The notes under the pieces are model-generated. The model did not search any database, had not been told where the DNA came from, and worked only from the letters and a program-made list of their open reading frames with translations. From Exiguobacterium chiriqhucha RW-2 (GTDB lineage Bacteria; Bacillota; Bacilli; Exiguobacteriales; Exiguobacteriaceae), in contig NZ_ATCL01000020.1 of assembly GCF_000416965.1 (NCBI RefSeq), forward strand, positions 372,001 through 436,000: DNA of 64,000 nt. Direction: 5' to 3'. Shown here piece by piece: positions 18,770 through 27,500 of this stretch (position 1 is the first letter of the stretch; each line of letters begins with the position of its first letter). Both the position numbers and the translations under genes were made by a program.

Positions 18770-20788
18770 TTGGCAGTAAAAGCTAAAGATTTTGCGGTAT
18801 TGATCGGCGTTCTGTTAATCGTCGTCATGCTCGTCATCCCGTTACCGGGGTTCATGTTAGATTTCTTAATCATTGTCAATATACTGATTGCGTTGCTCAT
18901 TTTGCTCGTCGCGATGAATGCTCGTGAAGCACTCGACTTCTCGGTCTTTCCGTCGCTCTTGCTGATCGTGACGTTGTTCCGGCTCGGATTGAACGTGTCG
19001 ACGACCCGTTCGATCTTATCGACCGGGTACGGCGGAGAAGTCATCGAGACGTTCGGTCACTTCGTCGTCGGCGGGAACATACTTGTCGGGTTCGTCGTCT
19101 TCCTCATCCTCGTCATCATCCAGTTCGTCGTCATCACGAAAGGGGCCGAGCGTGTGTCTGAAGTATCGGCGCGTTTCACCCTCGACGCGATGCCAGGGAA
19201 ACAGATGGCCATCGATGCCGATTTGAATTCGGGCTTGATTGATGACAAAGACGCGCAAATCCGTCGGAAAAAGATTCAAAGCGAAGCCGACTTTTATGGA
19301 TCGATGGATGGGGCCTCGAAATTCGTCAAAGGGGACGCCATCGCCGGGATTATCATCGTCGCCATCAACTTGATTTTTGGGATCATCATCGGTACCGTCC
19401 AAATGGGACTTCCGGTCGGTGAGGCGTTCCAGACGTTCTCCCTCATGACGATCGGGGACGGGCTCGTCGGTCAAATCCCGGCGCTCCTCATCTCGACGGC
19501 AACCGGGATTATCGTCACGCGTGCCGTCTCGGACGGGAATCTCGGCGAGGACGTCGTCGATCAGCTCGGTCAAAACCCGACGCTGCTCTATATCGCCGGC
19601 TCCATCGTCATCATGCTCGGCTTTATTTCGCCGAGTCTGCTCCCCGTGACGCTCATCATTGCCGGCGCCACGTTCTATGGCGCCTATACGATGCGTCGCA
19701 ATTTGAAACGGGTCATCGATACGCCGTTACCGGAAGAAGAACCGTCGGCACCGACGGAGACGGTCGTTTCGCTGTTACAGATTGATGCTATCGAGTTCGA
19801 GTTCGGTTACGGACTCATTCCGCTCGCCGATGAATCGCAAGGCGGCGACTTGCTCGACCGAGTCGTCATGATCCGTCGTCAGCTCGCGCTCGAACTCGGG
19901 TTCATCTTGCCGACGGTACGGATTCGTGATCATCTGCAACTGTCACCGAACGCATATCGCATCAAAGTGAAAGGCAACGTCGTCGCTGAAGGCGAACTCT
20001 TGCTCGATCATTACTTGGCGATGAGTCCTGGGATTGAAGATCCAGAAGTATATGGGATTGAAACGACGGAGCCGGCGTTCGGTCTCCCGGCGCTATGGAT
20101 TGATGAAGAGACGCGCACCCGCGCCGAAATGAGCGGGTATACCGTCGTCGATCCGCCGTCCGTCGTGGCGACACATTTGACGGAGACGCTCAAGAAACAC
20201 GCTGCCGACCTGCTCGGCCGTGAAGAGACGAAACAGCTCGTCGAGCATTTGAAAGAGACACATCCGGTGCTCGTCGAAGACGTGACACCATCCGTCTTGT
20301 CGATTGGAGACATTCAAAAAGTGCTCCGTCATCTGTTGAAAGAACACGTCTCGATTCGCAATTTACCGCTCTTGTTCGAGACGATGGCCGACTATGGCAA
20401 AGTGACGAAAGACGCGGATATCCTCGGCGAATACTGCCGGCAAGGTCTGTCGCGTCAATTGACGGATCAAGTCAGTCCGCCCGACGGACCACTCTACGTG
20501 GTCACGCTCGGCGGTCAGACCGAACAGCTGATTCAAGACGCCGTTCAAAAGACGGAGTTCGGCAACTATTTGGCGCTCGACCCGGAACAAGCGCGCGAGA
20601 TTATCGAACGCTCGGGCGAGCAGCTGTCGATGTTCGAACGCTACGGGGCATCGGCCGTCATTCTTTGTTCGCCGACAATCCGCCTGTTCGTGAGACAATT
20701 GCTCGAACGGTATTATCCGGATGTGCCGGTCCTCGCCTACAACGAACTGCTCAGCTCGATTGAAGTGAAAAGTATTGGGGTGATTTAA
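18770..20788 (+). CDS. flhA: Flagellar export gate protein FlhA
   Basis: The largest export gate subunit, forming the cytoplasmic nonameric ring. The 672 residues start at TTG 18770, seven bases after gaggaggag. The N-terminal half (about 1-310) has about eight membrane segments and the signature LVTLFRLGLNVSTTRSILS, with the FHIPEP-type loop (RFTLDAMPGKQMAIDADLNS). The C-terminal half is the soluble domain that docks chaperone-substrate complexes. flhF follows directly, its GTG one base after the stop. Confidence 0.96.
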   Translation: MAVKAKDFAVLIGVLLIVVMLVIPLPGFMLDFLIIVNILIALLILLVAMNAREALDFSVFPSLLLIVTLFRLGLNVSTTRSILSTGYGGEVIETFGHFVVGGNILVGFVVFLILVIIQFVVITKGAERVSEVSARFTLDAMPGKQMAIDADLNSGLIDDKDAQIRRKKIQSEADFYGSMDGASKFVKGDAIAGIIIVAINLIFGIIIGTVQMGLPVGEAFQTFSLMTIGDGLVGQIPALLISTATGIIVTRAVSDGNLGEDVVDQLGQNPTLLYIAGSIVIMLGFISPSLLPVTLIIAGATFYGAYTMRRNLKRVIDTPLPEEEPSAPTETVVSLLQIDAIEFEFGYGLIPLADESQGGDLLDRVVMIRRQLALELGFILPTVRIRDHLQLSPNAYRIKVKGNVVAEGELLLDHYLAMSPGIEDPEVYGIETTEPAFGLPALWIDEETRTRAEMSGYTVVDPPSVVATHLTETLKKHAADLLGREETKQLVEHLKETHPVLVEDVTPSVLSIGDIQKVLRHLLKEHVSIRNLPLLFETMADYGKVTKDADILGEYCRQGLSRQLTDQVSPPDGPLYVVTLGGQTEQLIQDAVQKTEFGNYLALDPEQAREIIERSGEQLSMFERYGASAVILCSPTIRLFVRQLLERYYPDVPVLAYNELLSSIEVKSIGVI

Positions 20789-21868
20789 GTGCAAATCAAA
20801 AAATATACAGGCAAGACGATGGCGGAAGCGATGGCGAAAGTCAAACAAGAGTTTGGCGACGACGCCGTCATCTTGAATTCGCGCCAAGTGAAGAAAGGAT
20901 GGCTCGGCTTGTTCGCCTCACAACACGTCGAGGTCATCGCCGCGCTCGAGAAGGCGCCGCTCGCCGTCAAACCACGTACGGTTGCGAAGCCGGTCGCGGC
21001 AACGAAACCTGAGGCAACGCAAAAACGTCAACCGCAACCACGGAACGTCGCGTATGCTGCGCCTGAAATCTCGGGAGCGAGACGGTTGCCGGCACCATTG
21101 GCACACGTCGAAGCGCTGCTCGCGTCCGAATCGTTTCAAGGTGAAGCGTGGGACGAAGCGATTCAGGAACTGTATTACACGACAAAATCGGTCGACGCCG
21201 TCGAACGTTACGTCCGCGATCAAATCCAAAATTCTTTCTTGCCTGTACCGGAACCGAAGCGGTACATGATGCTCGTCGGTCCGACCGGTGTCGGCAAGAC
21301 GACGACGCTCGCGAAACTAGCCGCCCACTATAAGCTCGAGCATGGACTCTCGGTCGGCCTCATCACGACGGATACGTATCGAATCGCTGCCATCGAGCAG
21401 TTGAAGACGTACGCCGAGATTCTAGACATCCCGGTCGAGGTCGCCTACGATTTTGATGATTTCAAGCGGGCGAAGCAGCTGTTCGCTCGAAAAGACATCA
21501 TTTTGATTGATACGGCTGGCCGCAATTTCCGCGACGAGGCGTATGTTGAGCAGTTCGAGCGGCATCATGACTTTTCGGAGACGAGTCTCTCGCTCGTCCT
21601 CAGCTTGACGTCAAAGATGCGGGACATGGAAATGATATATCGTCAGTTCGAGCCGTTGCCGCTCGGGTCGCTGATCTTCACGAAAGCGGACGAGACGAGC
21701 GACATCCATGCGATGTATCGGATGGTTCGCGAAAGTGGGCTGCCGGTCGCTTGGCTGACGGATGGACAAGAAGTGCCTGACGACCTCGTCAACGGGGACC
21801 CTTCCCGGCTGACGGATCGGTTGCTTGAGAAAGAAGGGTGGACCCAATGGACCAAGCAAGACGTCTAA
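20789..21868 (+). CDS. flhF: Flagellar SRP-type GTPase FlhF
   Basis: SRP-family GTPase that, with FlhG, sets flagellar number and position. The 359 residues start at GTG 20789 after ggggtg. A basic N-terminal domain (QIKKYTGKTMAEAMAKVKQE) is followed by a Lys/Pro/Gln-rich linker. The NG domain has G1 [15 protein letters not shown] (about 162-176) and TTDTYRIAAIEQLKTYAE, the G3 region ILIDTAGRNFRDEA and the G4 region IFTKADETSD. The 3' end overlaps flhG by 22 bases. Confidence 0.95.
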   Translation: MQIKKYTGKTMAEAMAKVKQEFGDDAVILNSRQVKKGWLGLFASQHVEVIAALEKAPLAVKPRTVAKPVAATKPEATQKRQPQPRNVAYAAPEISGARRLPAPLAHVEALLASESFQGEAWDEAIQELYYTTKSVDAVERYVRDQIQNSFLPVPEPKRYMMLVGPTGVGKTTTLAKLAAHYKLEHGLSVGLITTDTYRIAAIEQLKTYAEILDIPVEVAYDFDDFKRAKQLFARKDIILIDTAGRNFRDEAYVEQFERHHDFSETSLSLVLSLTSKMRDMEMIYRQFEPLPLGSLIFTKADETSDIHAMYRMVRESGLPVAWLTDGQEVPDDLVNGDPSRLTDRLLEKEGWTQWTKQDV

Positions 21869-22686
21869 GGGCGAAAACAGAGACCCCACCGACGACGATC
21901 GCTTTCGCGAGCGGGAAAGGCGGGGTCGGCAAGACGAACGTCTGTGTCAATACGGCCATCGGCCTCGTCGAGCTTGGGAAGCGCGTGTTAATCGTCGATC
22001 TCGACATCGGGATGGCGAACGTGCATATCTTGTTGAACGCCTCGAGATCACGGACGATGATGGATTCGGTCAAAGCCCGAATTCCGCTGGCCGCCTCGGT
22101 TCAGAAAGGTGTGCATGGTGTCGATATATTACATGGGGGGAGTGGACTTGATGAACTAGTCCAATTCTCACATGCCGATATGCAATTTTTTATGCGTGAA
22201 CTCGAAGTGCTCACTGAATACGATTATGTCCTGTTCGACATGGGGGCCGGAGCGACCGACACATCACTTCAATTCATTGAAGGATGCGATGAGATGTTTC
22301 TCATCTTGACGCCTGAACCGACCTCGCTCATGGATGGGTACGCCTATACGAAGCTGGTGCATCGACAAAGCCCAGACTTACCGCTCGGCGTCATCGTCAA
22401 TCGGGCCCAATCGGGTGAGGAAGCGCTGCAATGTTTTGAACGAATGGAAGTTGCGTGTGAGCAGTTTTTAAAGAAATCGATTCGATTCCTCGGGTATTTA
22501 CCAGATGACGCCACGGTCAGAAGAGCGGTCATCGCCCAAGTCCCGTTTTACCATTTGGACCGAAAAAGTGATATCAGTTGGCGGTTAGAGCGGATTTTAA
22601 CGACATTGACCGGGACACCGCCGAAACCGCGTCATTTTATGGATCGCTTGATGGGGAACTTGAAACGTCAGTGGAACCGAGTCTAA
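21847..22686 (+). CDS. flhG: MinD/ParA-type ATPase FlhG (YlxH)
   Basis: Partner ATPase of FlhF that restricts flagellar number and affects C-ring assembly. It is 279 residues from ATG 21847; GTG 21838 is in frame but overlaps the ribosome-binding site. It carries the short FlhF-activating N-terminus MDQARRLRAK, the deviant Walker A GKGGVGKT (about 23-30), VLIVDLDIGMANVHILL, and the hydrophobic-basic C-terminal tail expected of a membrane-targeting helix. In B. subtilis cheB comes next; here the next gene is cheA. Confidence 0.94.
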   Translation: MDQARRLRAKTETPPTTIAFASGKGGVGKTNVCVNTAIGLVELGKRVLIVDLDIGMANVHILLNASRSRTMMDSVKARIPLAASVQKGVHGVDILHGGSGLDELVQFSHADMQFFMRELEVLTEYDYVLFDMGAGATDTSLQFIEGCDEMFLILTPEPTSLMDGYAYTKLVHRQSPDLPLGVIVNRAQSGEEALQCFERMEVACEQFLKKSIRFLGYLPDDATVRRAVIAQVPFYHLDRKSDISWRLERILTTLTGTPPKPRHFMDRLMGNLKRQWNRV

Positions 22687-22705
22687 CGACAGGGAGGCAT
22701 TATAG

Positions 22706-24673
22706 ATGGACGTGAACGAATACTTAGGATTGTTTTTAGATGAGTCGCAAGAACATATTCAATCGGTGAACACCCAACTGTTAAAACTTGAACAGACGGG
22801 CAGCCAAGAGGCGATTCAAGAGATTTTCCGCTCCGCGCATACGCTCAAAGGAATGTCGGCGACGATGGGTTACGAGAGTGTGGCCAACTTGACACATGAG
22901 ATGGAGAGCGCGCTCGACTTGGTTCGGGCCGGTAAGAAAGAGAGCAACCAGCTGTTGCTTGATACGATGTTCTCAGCGATGGAACAAATCGAAGAGATGA
23001 TTGCCAATATCGAGACCGGCGGCCGAGGCGCGAACGTCGATGTCGCTGCGACGGTGTCTGCGTTCCAGTCGTTCATCGGCAGCTCGCCAAAGGCGGCTCC
23101 GACGGTCGAAGCCAACGTCTTCACGGCCGACCTTTATACGGATTCGGTCATCACCCAAGCGAAGGAGACGGGCTTCGAGGCGTTCCAATTGCACGTGAAA
23201 CTATCCGATGCCGTCGTTTTGAAAGCGGCGCGTGCTTATATGGTATTCGATCGCCTGCAAGAACTCGGCGAGGTCGTCCGGACGTTACCGGAAACCGAGG
23301 CCATCGAACAAGAGCAGTTCGACCTCTCGTTTGACGTCTTGTTTGTGTCACAAGAGACGGCAGATGTGATTGAACACGCCGTGTCCCAAGTGTCAGAAGT
23401 CGAGCACGTCCTCGTGACGGTGTATACGAGTGCATCGAGTGAACCGGAAGTCGCCGTCAGTGCCGAGACCGTCGCCGTCGCTGAAGCGAAACCGAAAGTC
23501 GAGGCGGACGAGCCGAAAGAACAGGCTGTCGCCCAGGCGAAGACGATTCGCGTCAACTTGGAACGGATTGATCGTTTAATGAACTTATTCGAAGAGTTCA
23601 TTATCGACCGCGGTCGTCTCGAGCGGCTCGCCGACGAAGTCGGACAGCCTGAATTGAACGAGACGGTCGAGAAAATCAAACGCGGGACGAACGAACTCCA
23701 ATCACTCGTGCTGACGCTCCGGATGATGCCGATCGAGCAAGTGTTCAACCGCTTCCCACGCATGGTACGTTCGGTCGCGAAAGACATCCATAAAAAAGTC
23801 CAGCTTGAGATCACAGGCGCGGAGACGGAACTCGATCGGACGGTCATCGATGAGATTGGCGACCCGCTCGTTCACTTGATTCGCAATGCCATCGATCACG
23901 GCATCGAACTACCAGAAGTCCGTGTCGCAGCCGGGAAACCGGAGCAAGGGAGTCTTGCACTCCGGGCTTACCATGGCGGCAACCGTGTCTTCATTGAAAT
24001 CGAGGACGACGGGGCTGGGATCCATGTCGATAAAGTCCGGTCGAAAGCGCTCGAGCGCGGCGTCATCACGCCGGAAGAAGCGACAGCGATGACCGATAAC
24101 GAAGTCGCTATGCTCATCTTTGCCCCAGGCTTCTCGACGGCAGACGTCGTCACTGATTTGTCTGGTCGCGGTGTCGGTCTTGACGTCGTGAAAAACAAAA
24201 TTGAATCACTCGGTGGGGTCGTCACGCTCGAGACGGTCGTCGGACAAGGGACGAAATTCCAAGTCAGCCTTCCGCTCACGCTGTCCATCATCTCGGCGAT
24301 GCTCGTTCAAGCCGGTGAGGAGACGTACGCCATCCCGTTGTCATCGATTCTTGAGACGACACTTCTTGACGAGGCTGACATTTTGACGGCCCATCGCGAA
24401 CGTGTCTTCGATTTCCGAGGTCAGCTCGTCCCGCTCGTCTATTTAAAAGAAATGTTTGCGATTGAGACGGAAACGAAGACGCAATTCCCGGTCGTCGTCG
24501 TCCGTAAAGGAAATAAACTCGTCGGCGTGGTCGTCAACGATTTGATTGGCCAACAAGAGATTGTCATGAAGCCGCTCGGTACGTATCTCGAGGGCATTCC
24601 GGCCATCTCTGGTGCGACGATACTCGGAGACGGGCGTGTCGCCTTGATTGTCGACAGCAACGATCTGTTCTAA
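22706..24673 (+). CDS. cheA: Chemotaxis histidine kinase CheA
   Basis: Central sensor kinase of chemotaxis, acting with CheW at receptor arrays. The 655 residues show the P1 HPt domain with phospho-acceptor H45 (FRSAHTLKGM), a P2 CheY-binding domain (about 135-235) and an Ala/Glu-rich linker. The P3 dimerisation helices start IRVNLERIDRLMNLFEEFI. The P4 ATPase has N-box HLIRNAIDHGIE at about 391 and DLSGRGVGLDVVKNKIESLG. A CheW-like P5 domain completes the protein. The start follows agggagg. Confidence 0.97.
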   Translation: MDVNEYLGLFLDESQEHIQSVNTQLLKLEQTGSQEAIQEIFRSAHTLKGMSATMGYESVANLTHEMESALDLVRAGKKESNQLLLDTMFSAMEQIEEMIANIETGGRGANVDVAATVSAFQSFIGSSPKAAPTVEANVFTADLYTDSVITQAKETGFEAFQLHVKLSDAVVLKAARAYMVFDRLQELGEVVRTLPETEAIEQEQFDLSFDVLFVSQETADVIEHAVSQVSEVEHVLVTVYTSASSEPEVAVSAETVAVAEAKPKVEADEPKEQAVAQAKTIRVNLERIDRLMNLFEEFIIDRGRLERLADEVGQPELNETVEKIKRGTNELQSLVLTLRMMPIEQVFNRFPRMVRSVAKDIHKKVQLEITGAETELDRTVIDEIGDPLVHLIRNAIDHGIELPEVRVAAGKPEQGSLALRAYHGGNRVFIEIEDDGAGIHVDKVRSKALERGVITPEEATAMTDNEVAMLIFAPGFSTADVVTDLSGRGVGLDVVKNKIESLGGVVTLETVVGQGTKFQVSLPLTLSIISAMLVQAGEETYAIPLSSILETTLLDEADILTAHRERVFDFRGQLVPLVYLKEMFAIETETKTQFPVVVVRKGNKLVGVVVNDLIGQQEIVMKPLGTYLEGIPAISGATILGDGRVALIVDSNDLF

Positions 24674-24685
24674 GGAGGAAGAAGG

Positions 24686-25117
24686 ATGGAACAAAAATGG
24701 GTAGTCTTTTCACTGGGAACGAACACATACGGGATCGATGTCCAGTCGGTCCGCTCGATTGAACGGGTACAACCGGTCACACGCGTCCCGAACGCACCAA
24801 CTCACGTCAAGGGCGTCATCAATTTGCGTGGTGTCGTCACGCCGGTCATCGACCTTCGCCTCCGCCTCGGGTATGAGGCGATTGAACCGACCGACGAGAC
24901 TCGAATTTTAATCGCCTCGCTCAATCAAGGCGATGCCGGTTTTATCGTCGATCGCGCCAACGAGGTCGTGGAAAGCGAGGACGTTCGTCTCGAGCCGATT
25001 CCTGAATCGAGTCGAGACATGTTGTCGGCTCATTTGACGGCGATTGCGAAAGGGGAGGACAAACTGTTCTCGCTTCTCGACGCCAACGCGTTGTTCGAGG
25101 AACAACATGCTGAGTGA
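24686..25117 (+). CDS. cheW: Chemotaxis coupling protein CheW
   Basis: Adaptor between chemoreceptors and CheA. The 143-residue protein is a single CheW domain: KWVVFSLGTNTYGIDVQSVR, THVKGVINLRGVVTPVIDLR and FIVDRANEVVESEDVRLEPI. The start ATG follows aggaggaagaagg 12 bases after cheA. The 3' end overlaps cheC by 11 bases. Confidence 0.96.
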   Translation: MEQKWVVFSLGTNTYGIDVQSVRSIERVQPVTRVPNAPTHVKGVINLRGVVTPVIDLRLRLGYEAIEPTDETRILIASLNQGDAGFIVDRANEVVESEDVRLEPIPESSRDMLSAHLTAIAKGEDKLFSLLDANALFEEQHAE

Positions 25118-25706
25118 GTTCGAGCAAGATTTATTGAAAGAACTTGGCAATATCGGATCAGGCCACGCAGCGACGGCATTGTCGACGCTCTTGGCCAAGC
25201 CGGTCAACATTACCGTCTCCTCGGCCGAGATGGAACCGATCACGTATCTGCCGGAACGGGTCGGCGGTCCTGAGCGTCATGTGGCATCCGTGCTATTAGA
25301 GCTCGGAGGCGACATCAGCGGCATGATCCTCATCTTATTCCCGGTCGACGACGCCGAGATGATGGTCTCATCACTCATCGGGAGCGGGTTCACGTTCCAA
25401 GCGGCCGATGAACTCGGTCAGTCGGCATGGGAAGAGATTGGGAATATCATGAGCGGGGCCTACGCCCGGGCGCTCGGCGATTGGTTGAATACACCGATTC
25501 CGATTCACGTCCCGGCGACAGCGGTCGACATGGCCGGTTCGATCGTCGAATTCGTCGTCACATCGGTCCAGCCCGAAGAAGATGCGGCGCTCTATATCGA
25601 TACGACGTTCCGCATCGACGGAAAAGTAAGTGCTGGACATGTGTTGTTCCTACCGACGCATGGCTCGCTCGAACGGATTAAGCAGCGGTTGATGGGCCAT
25701 GGCTGA
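25107..25706 (+). CDS. cheC: CheY-P phosphatase CheC
   Basis: Dephosphorylates CheY-P and binds CheD in the CheC-CheD-CheYp adaptation system. The 199 residues start at ATG 25107; an upstream frame to 25044 runs through cheW and has no ribosome-binding site. Both active-site motifs are present: DLLKELGNIGSGH (E12, N15) and SAWEEIGNIMSG (about E110, N113). FliY is also encoded in this operon, so the cell has two CheY-P phosphatases here. The stop overlaps cheD. Confidence 0.95.
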   Translation: MLSEFEQDLLKELGNIGSGHAATALSTLLAKPVNITVSSAEMEPITYLPERVGGPERHVASVLLELGGDISGMILILFPVDDAEMMVSSLIGSGFTFQAADELGQSAWEEIGNIMSGAYARALGDWLNTPIPIHVPATAVDMAGSIVEFVVTSVQPEEDAALYIDTTFRIDGKVSAGHVLFLPTHGSLERIKQRLMGHG

Positions 25707-26184
25707 AGTACTCAAAATTGGGATTGCAGAATGGAAGCAGACGACGGCGCCGAACAAGTTGCGGACGGCCGGGCTCGGTTCGTGTGTCGGGGTTATCCTG
25801 TACGACGTCCGGCTTCAAGTCGCGGCGATGGCCCACGTCATGTTGCCGGATTCGGCGATTGCCCGCAAACATCAAACGATCGAAGTAGGGAAATATGCGG
25901 ATACGGCCATCGACGCTCTCGTCGCTTCATTGAAACGGGCCGGGGCCGGTCGGTTGCAAGCAAAGATGGCCGGCGGCGCCCAAATGTTTCAATTTAAATA
26001 TGAGAATGAGGCGATGCGCATCGGTGAACGAAATGCCGAGGCCGTCCGCAATGCGTTGAAAGCGCACCGGATCCCGCTCATCGCCGAGGACTGTGGCGGA
26101 CATAATGGGCGGACGATTGAATTTGATGTGGCGACTTGCGTCCTCTCGATTCGAACGGTCAGCGTAGGAACAAAGGAAATTTAG
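25699..26184 (+). CDS. cheD: Chemoreceptor glutamine deamidase CheD
   Basis: Deamidates receptor Gln residues and activates CheC phosphatase. The 161 residues carry the active-site Cys in AGLGSCVGVILYD (C29) and the His in MAHVMLPDS (H45), followed by KMAGGAQMF. The ATG overlaps the cheC stop by eight bases, matching the physical partnership of the two proteins. The product appears complete. Confidence 0.95.
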   Translation: MAEVLKIGIAEWKQTTAPNKLRTAGLGSCVGVILYDVRLQVAAMAHVMLPDSAIARKHQTIEVGKYADTAIDALVASLKRAGAGRLQAKMAGGAQMFQFKYENEAMRIGERNAEAVRNALKAHRIPLIAEDCGGHNGRTIEFDVATCVLSIRTVSVGTKEI

Positions 26185-26195
26185 GGGGGATCGAC

Positions 26196-26966
26196 ATGAC
26201 GACTCAACTTACCGAGTTGTGGGATCGTTGGAATACTGACCGCGATATGGATACGGCGAATGAACTATTGACGCACTATGAGTTCCTGATCCATTATCAC
26301 GTGCAACGAATGATCGTGACGCTCCCGAAGAGCGTCGAACGCGACGAATTGAAAAGTTTGGGTTACATGGGATTGTACGATGCCCTCATGAAATATGATC
26401 CAGAACACAACAACAAGTTTGACACGTACGCGGCGTTTCGGATTCGGGGCGCCATCATCGACGGATTACGGAAAATCGATTGGTTGCCGCGATCGGTGCG
26501 TGAACGGGTGAAGAAGATTGACCATGTCGCCGAACAGCTCGAACAGAAGTTGCATCGGGCCCCGACGAAAGAAGAACTGGCGCACGCGTGCGAGCTGCCG
26601 GTCTCAGAAATCGAGAAAGCGATGGCGGAAGGGTACTTTGCGAACATGTTATCAATTGATGAGGCGGTGACGCTTCAAGAGGAAGGCAAGGTCATGTCCG
26701 TCACGTATTTTGACCCCGACTCCGAAAAACCGGAAGACACGCTCCTGCAGCGCGAGTTGCTCGATGTGTTGACGAACGAGATTGAGCATTTATCTGAGAA
26801 AGAACGGCTCGTCGTGTCGTTATTCTATTTTGACGAGTTGACGTTGACGGAGATCGGTGAAGTGTTGGAACTCTCGACGTCCCGCATCTCACAAATTCAT
26901 TCCAAGGCGCTGAAGACGTTGAAGCTTGCGCTCGGACGTTCCTATTTAGAAGAAAAGACATCGTGA
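26196..26966 (+). CDS. sigD: RNA polymerase sigma factor SigD (FliA class)
   Basis: Alternative sigma factor for late flagellar, chemotaxis and autolysin genes. The 256 residues start at ATG 26196 after agggggg. Region 2 is present (ELKSLGYMGLYDALMKYDPE, FDTYAAFRIRGAIIDGLRKI), as are region 3 (REALEQ-like helices around EKLHRAPTKEELAHACELPV) and the region 4 helix-turn-helix (LTLTEIGEVLELSTSRISQI). An upstream frame from 26136 belongs to the cheD overlap. The gene's place near the 3' end of a 25-kb operon means its expression depends on transcription reaching the end. Confidence 0.96.
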   Translation: MTTQLTELWDRWNTDRDMDTANELLTHYEFLIHYHVQRMIVTLPKSVERDELKSLGYMGLYDALMKYDPEHNNKFDTYAAFRIRGAIIDGLRKIDWLPRSVRERVKKIDHVAEQLEQKLHRAPTKEELAHACELPVSEIEKAMAEGYFANMLSIDEAVTLQEEGKVMSVTYFDPDSEKPEDTLLQRELLDVLTNEIEHLSEKERLVVSLFYFDELTLTEIGEVLELSTSRISQIHSKALKTLKLALGRSYLEEKTS

Positions 26967-26979
26967 AGGAGGGATGGAG

Positions 26980-27348
26980 ATGACCGTCGTCTATATCGGA
27001 ATCGCCTGTATCGTCGCGTACGGACTGTTGATTTTGTTTCGTCAAGTCCAGGCGCTGACGGCTCGTGTCACGCGGCTCGAACAGGAGAAGCGTGAGACAG
27101 AGGCCCTCCTGTTGTCGTTCATGGAATCGATGAACGATGTCGTGAAACACCCTGCACCATCGAGCGAGGAATCGGCTGTGGAACCTGCACTTGAGGATTC
27201 GCCGATGGAGGCACCGTCGTCCCGTGAGCGCCAACAGGCACCGCACGTCGAGGACGTTTTACTGAACCATTCGGTCCGAGAGACGGCCCGACTGCTCGGA
27301 AAAGGTGAGGGAGAAGTCGCCCTTTATGCCAAACTTCGCAAAAAGTGA
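26980..27348 (+). CDS. swrB: SwrB/YlxL-like protein
   Basis: A 122-residue protein with one N-terminal membrane segment (about 3-22), a coiled coil (ALTARVTRLEQEKRETEALL) and a C-terminal helix-turn-helix-like motif LNHSVRETARLLGKGEGEVA. B. subtilis SwrB, at this position, activates assembly of the export apparatus. It appears longer (about 167 residues), so this copy has a shorter linker. The start ATG 26980 is preferred over 26974, which abuts the ribosome-binding site aaggaggg. Assignment is mainly positional. The rpsB promoter begins three bases after its stop. Confidence 0.75.
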   Translation: MTVVYIGIACIVAYGLLILFRQVQALTARVTRLEQEKRETEALLLSFMESMNDVVKHPAPSSEESAVEPALEDSPMEAPSSRERQQAPHVEDVLLNHSVRETARLLGKGEGEVALYAKLRKK

Positions 27349-27351
27349 GAG

Positions 27352-27380
27352 TTGCCGGATTGGCTGACATATGCTATAGT
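27352..27380 (+). promoter_or_regulatory. rpsB promoter (sigma-A type, extended -10)
   Basis: The -35 ttgccg (27352-27357) and -10 tatagt (27375-27380) are separated by exactly 17 bases. A TGn extension (tgc, 27372-27374) precedes the -10. Transcription would start near 27387, leaving a leader of about 115 bases before rpsB. Confidence 0.85.
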
Positions 27381-27408
27381 AATTTTCGGTGTTAAACACA
27401 TCACACAC

Positions 27409-27464
27409 GTCTCGGGATGGTATTCCTCGGTGCCGAAAGGTCGGAATACAACGATGAACGAGGC
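27409..27464 (+). promoter_or_regulatory. Structured rpsB mRNA leader (candidate ribosomal protein S2 autoregulatory element)
   Basis: Two nested helices can form. The outer pairs 27409-27414 with 27459-27464 (one G-U pair). The inner pairs 27420-27426 with 27443-27449 (seven perfect pairs). The outer helix ends immediately before a ggagga sequence and about 20 bases before the true rpsB ribosome-binding site. Leader autoregulation by S2 is known for rpsB in other bacteria, and assignment to such an element here is inference. Confidence 0.5.
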
Positions 27465-27500
27465 GGAGGACTTTTTTAAACCACAAGGAGGAAATTTATC

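Noticed and set aside
18274-19044. Minus-strand open frame (256 codons) opposite flhB/flhA
   Set aside because: It crosses the flhB-flhA boundary and has no domain or good ribosome-binding site; both plus-strand genes are certain.
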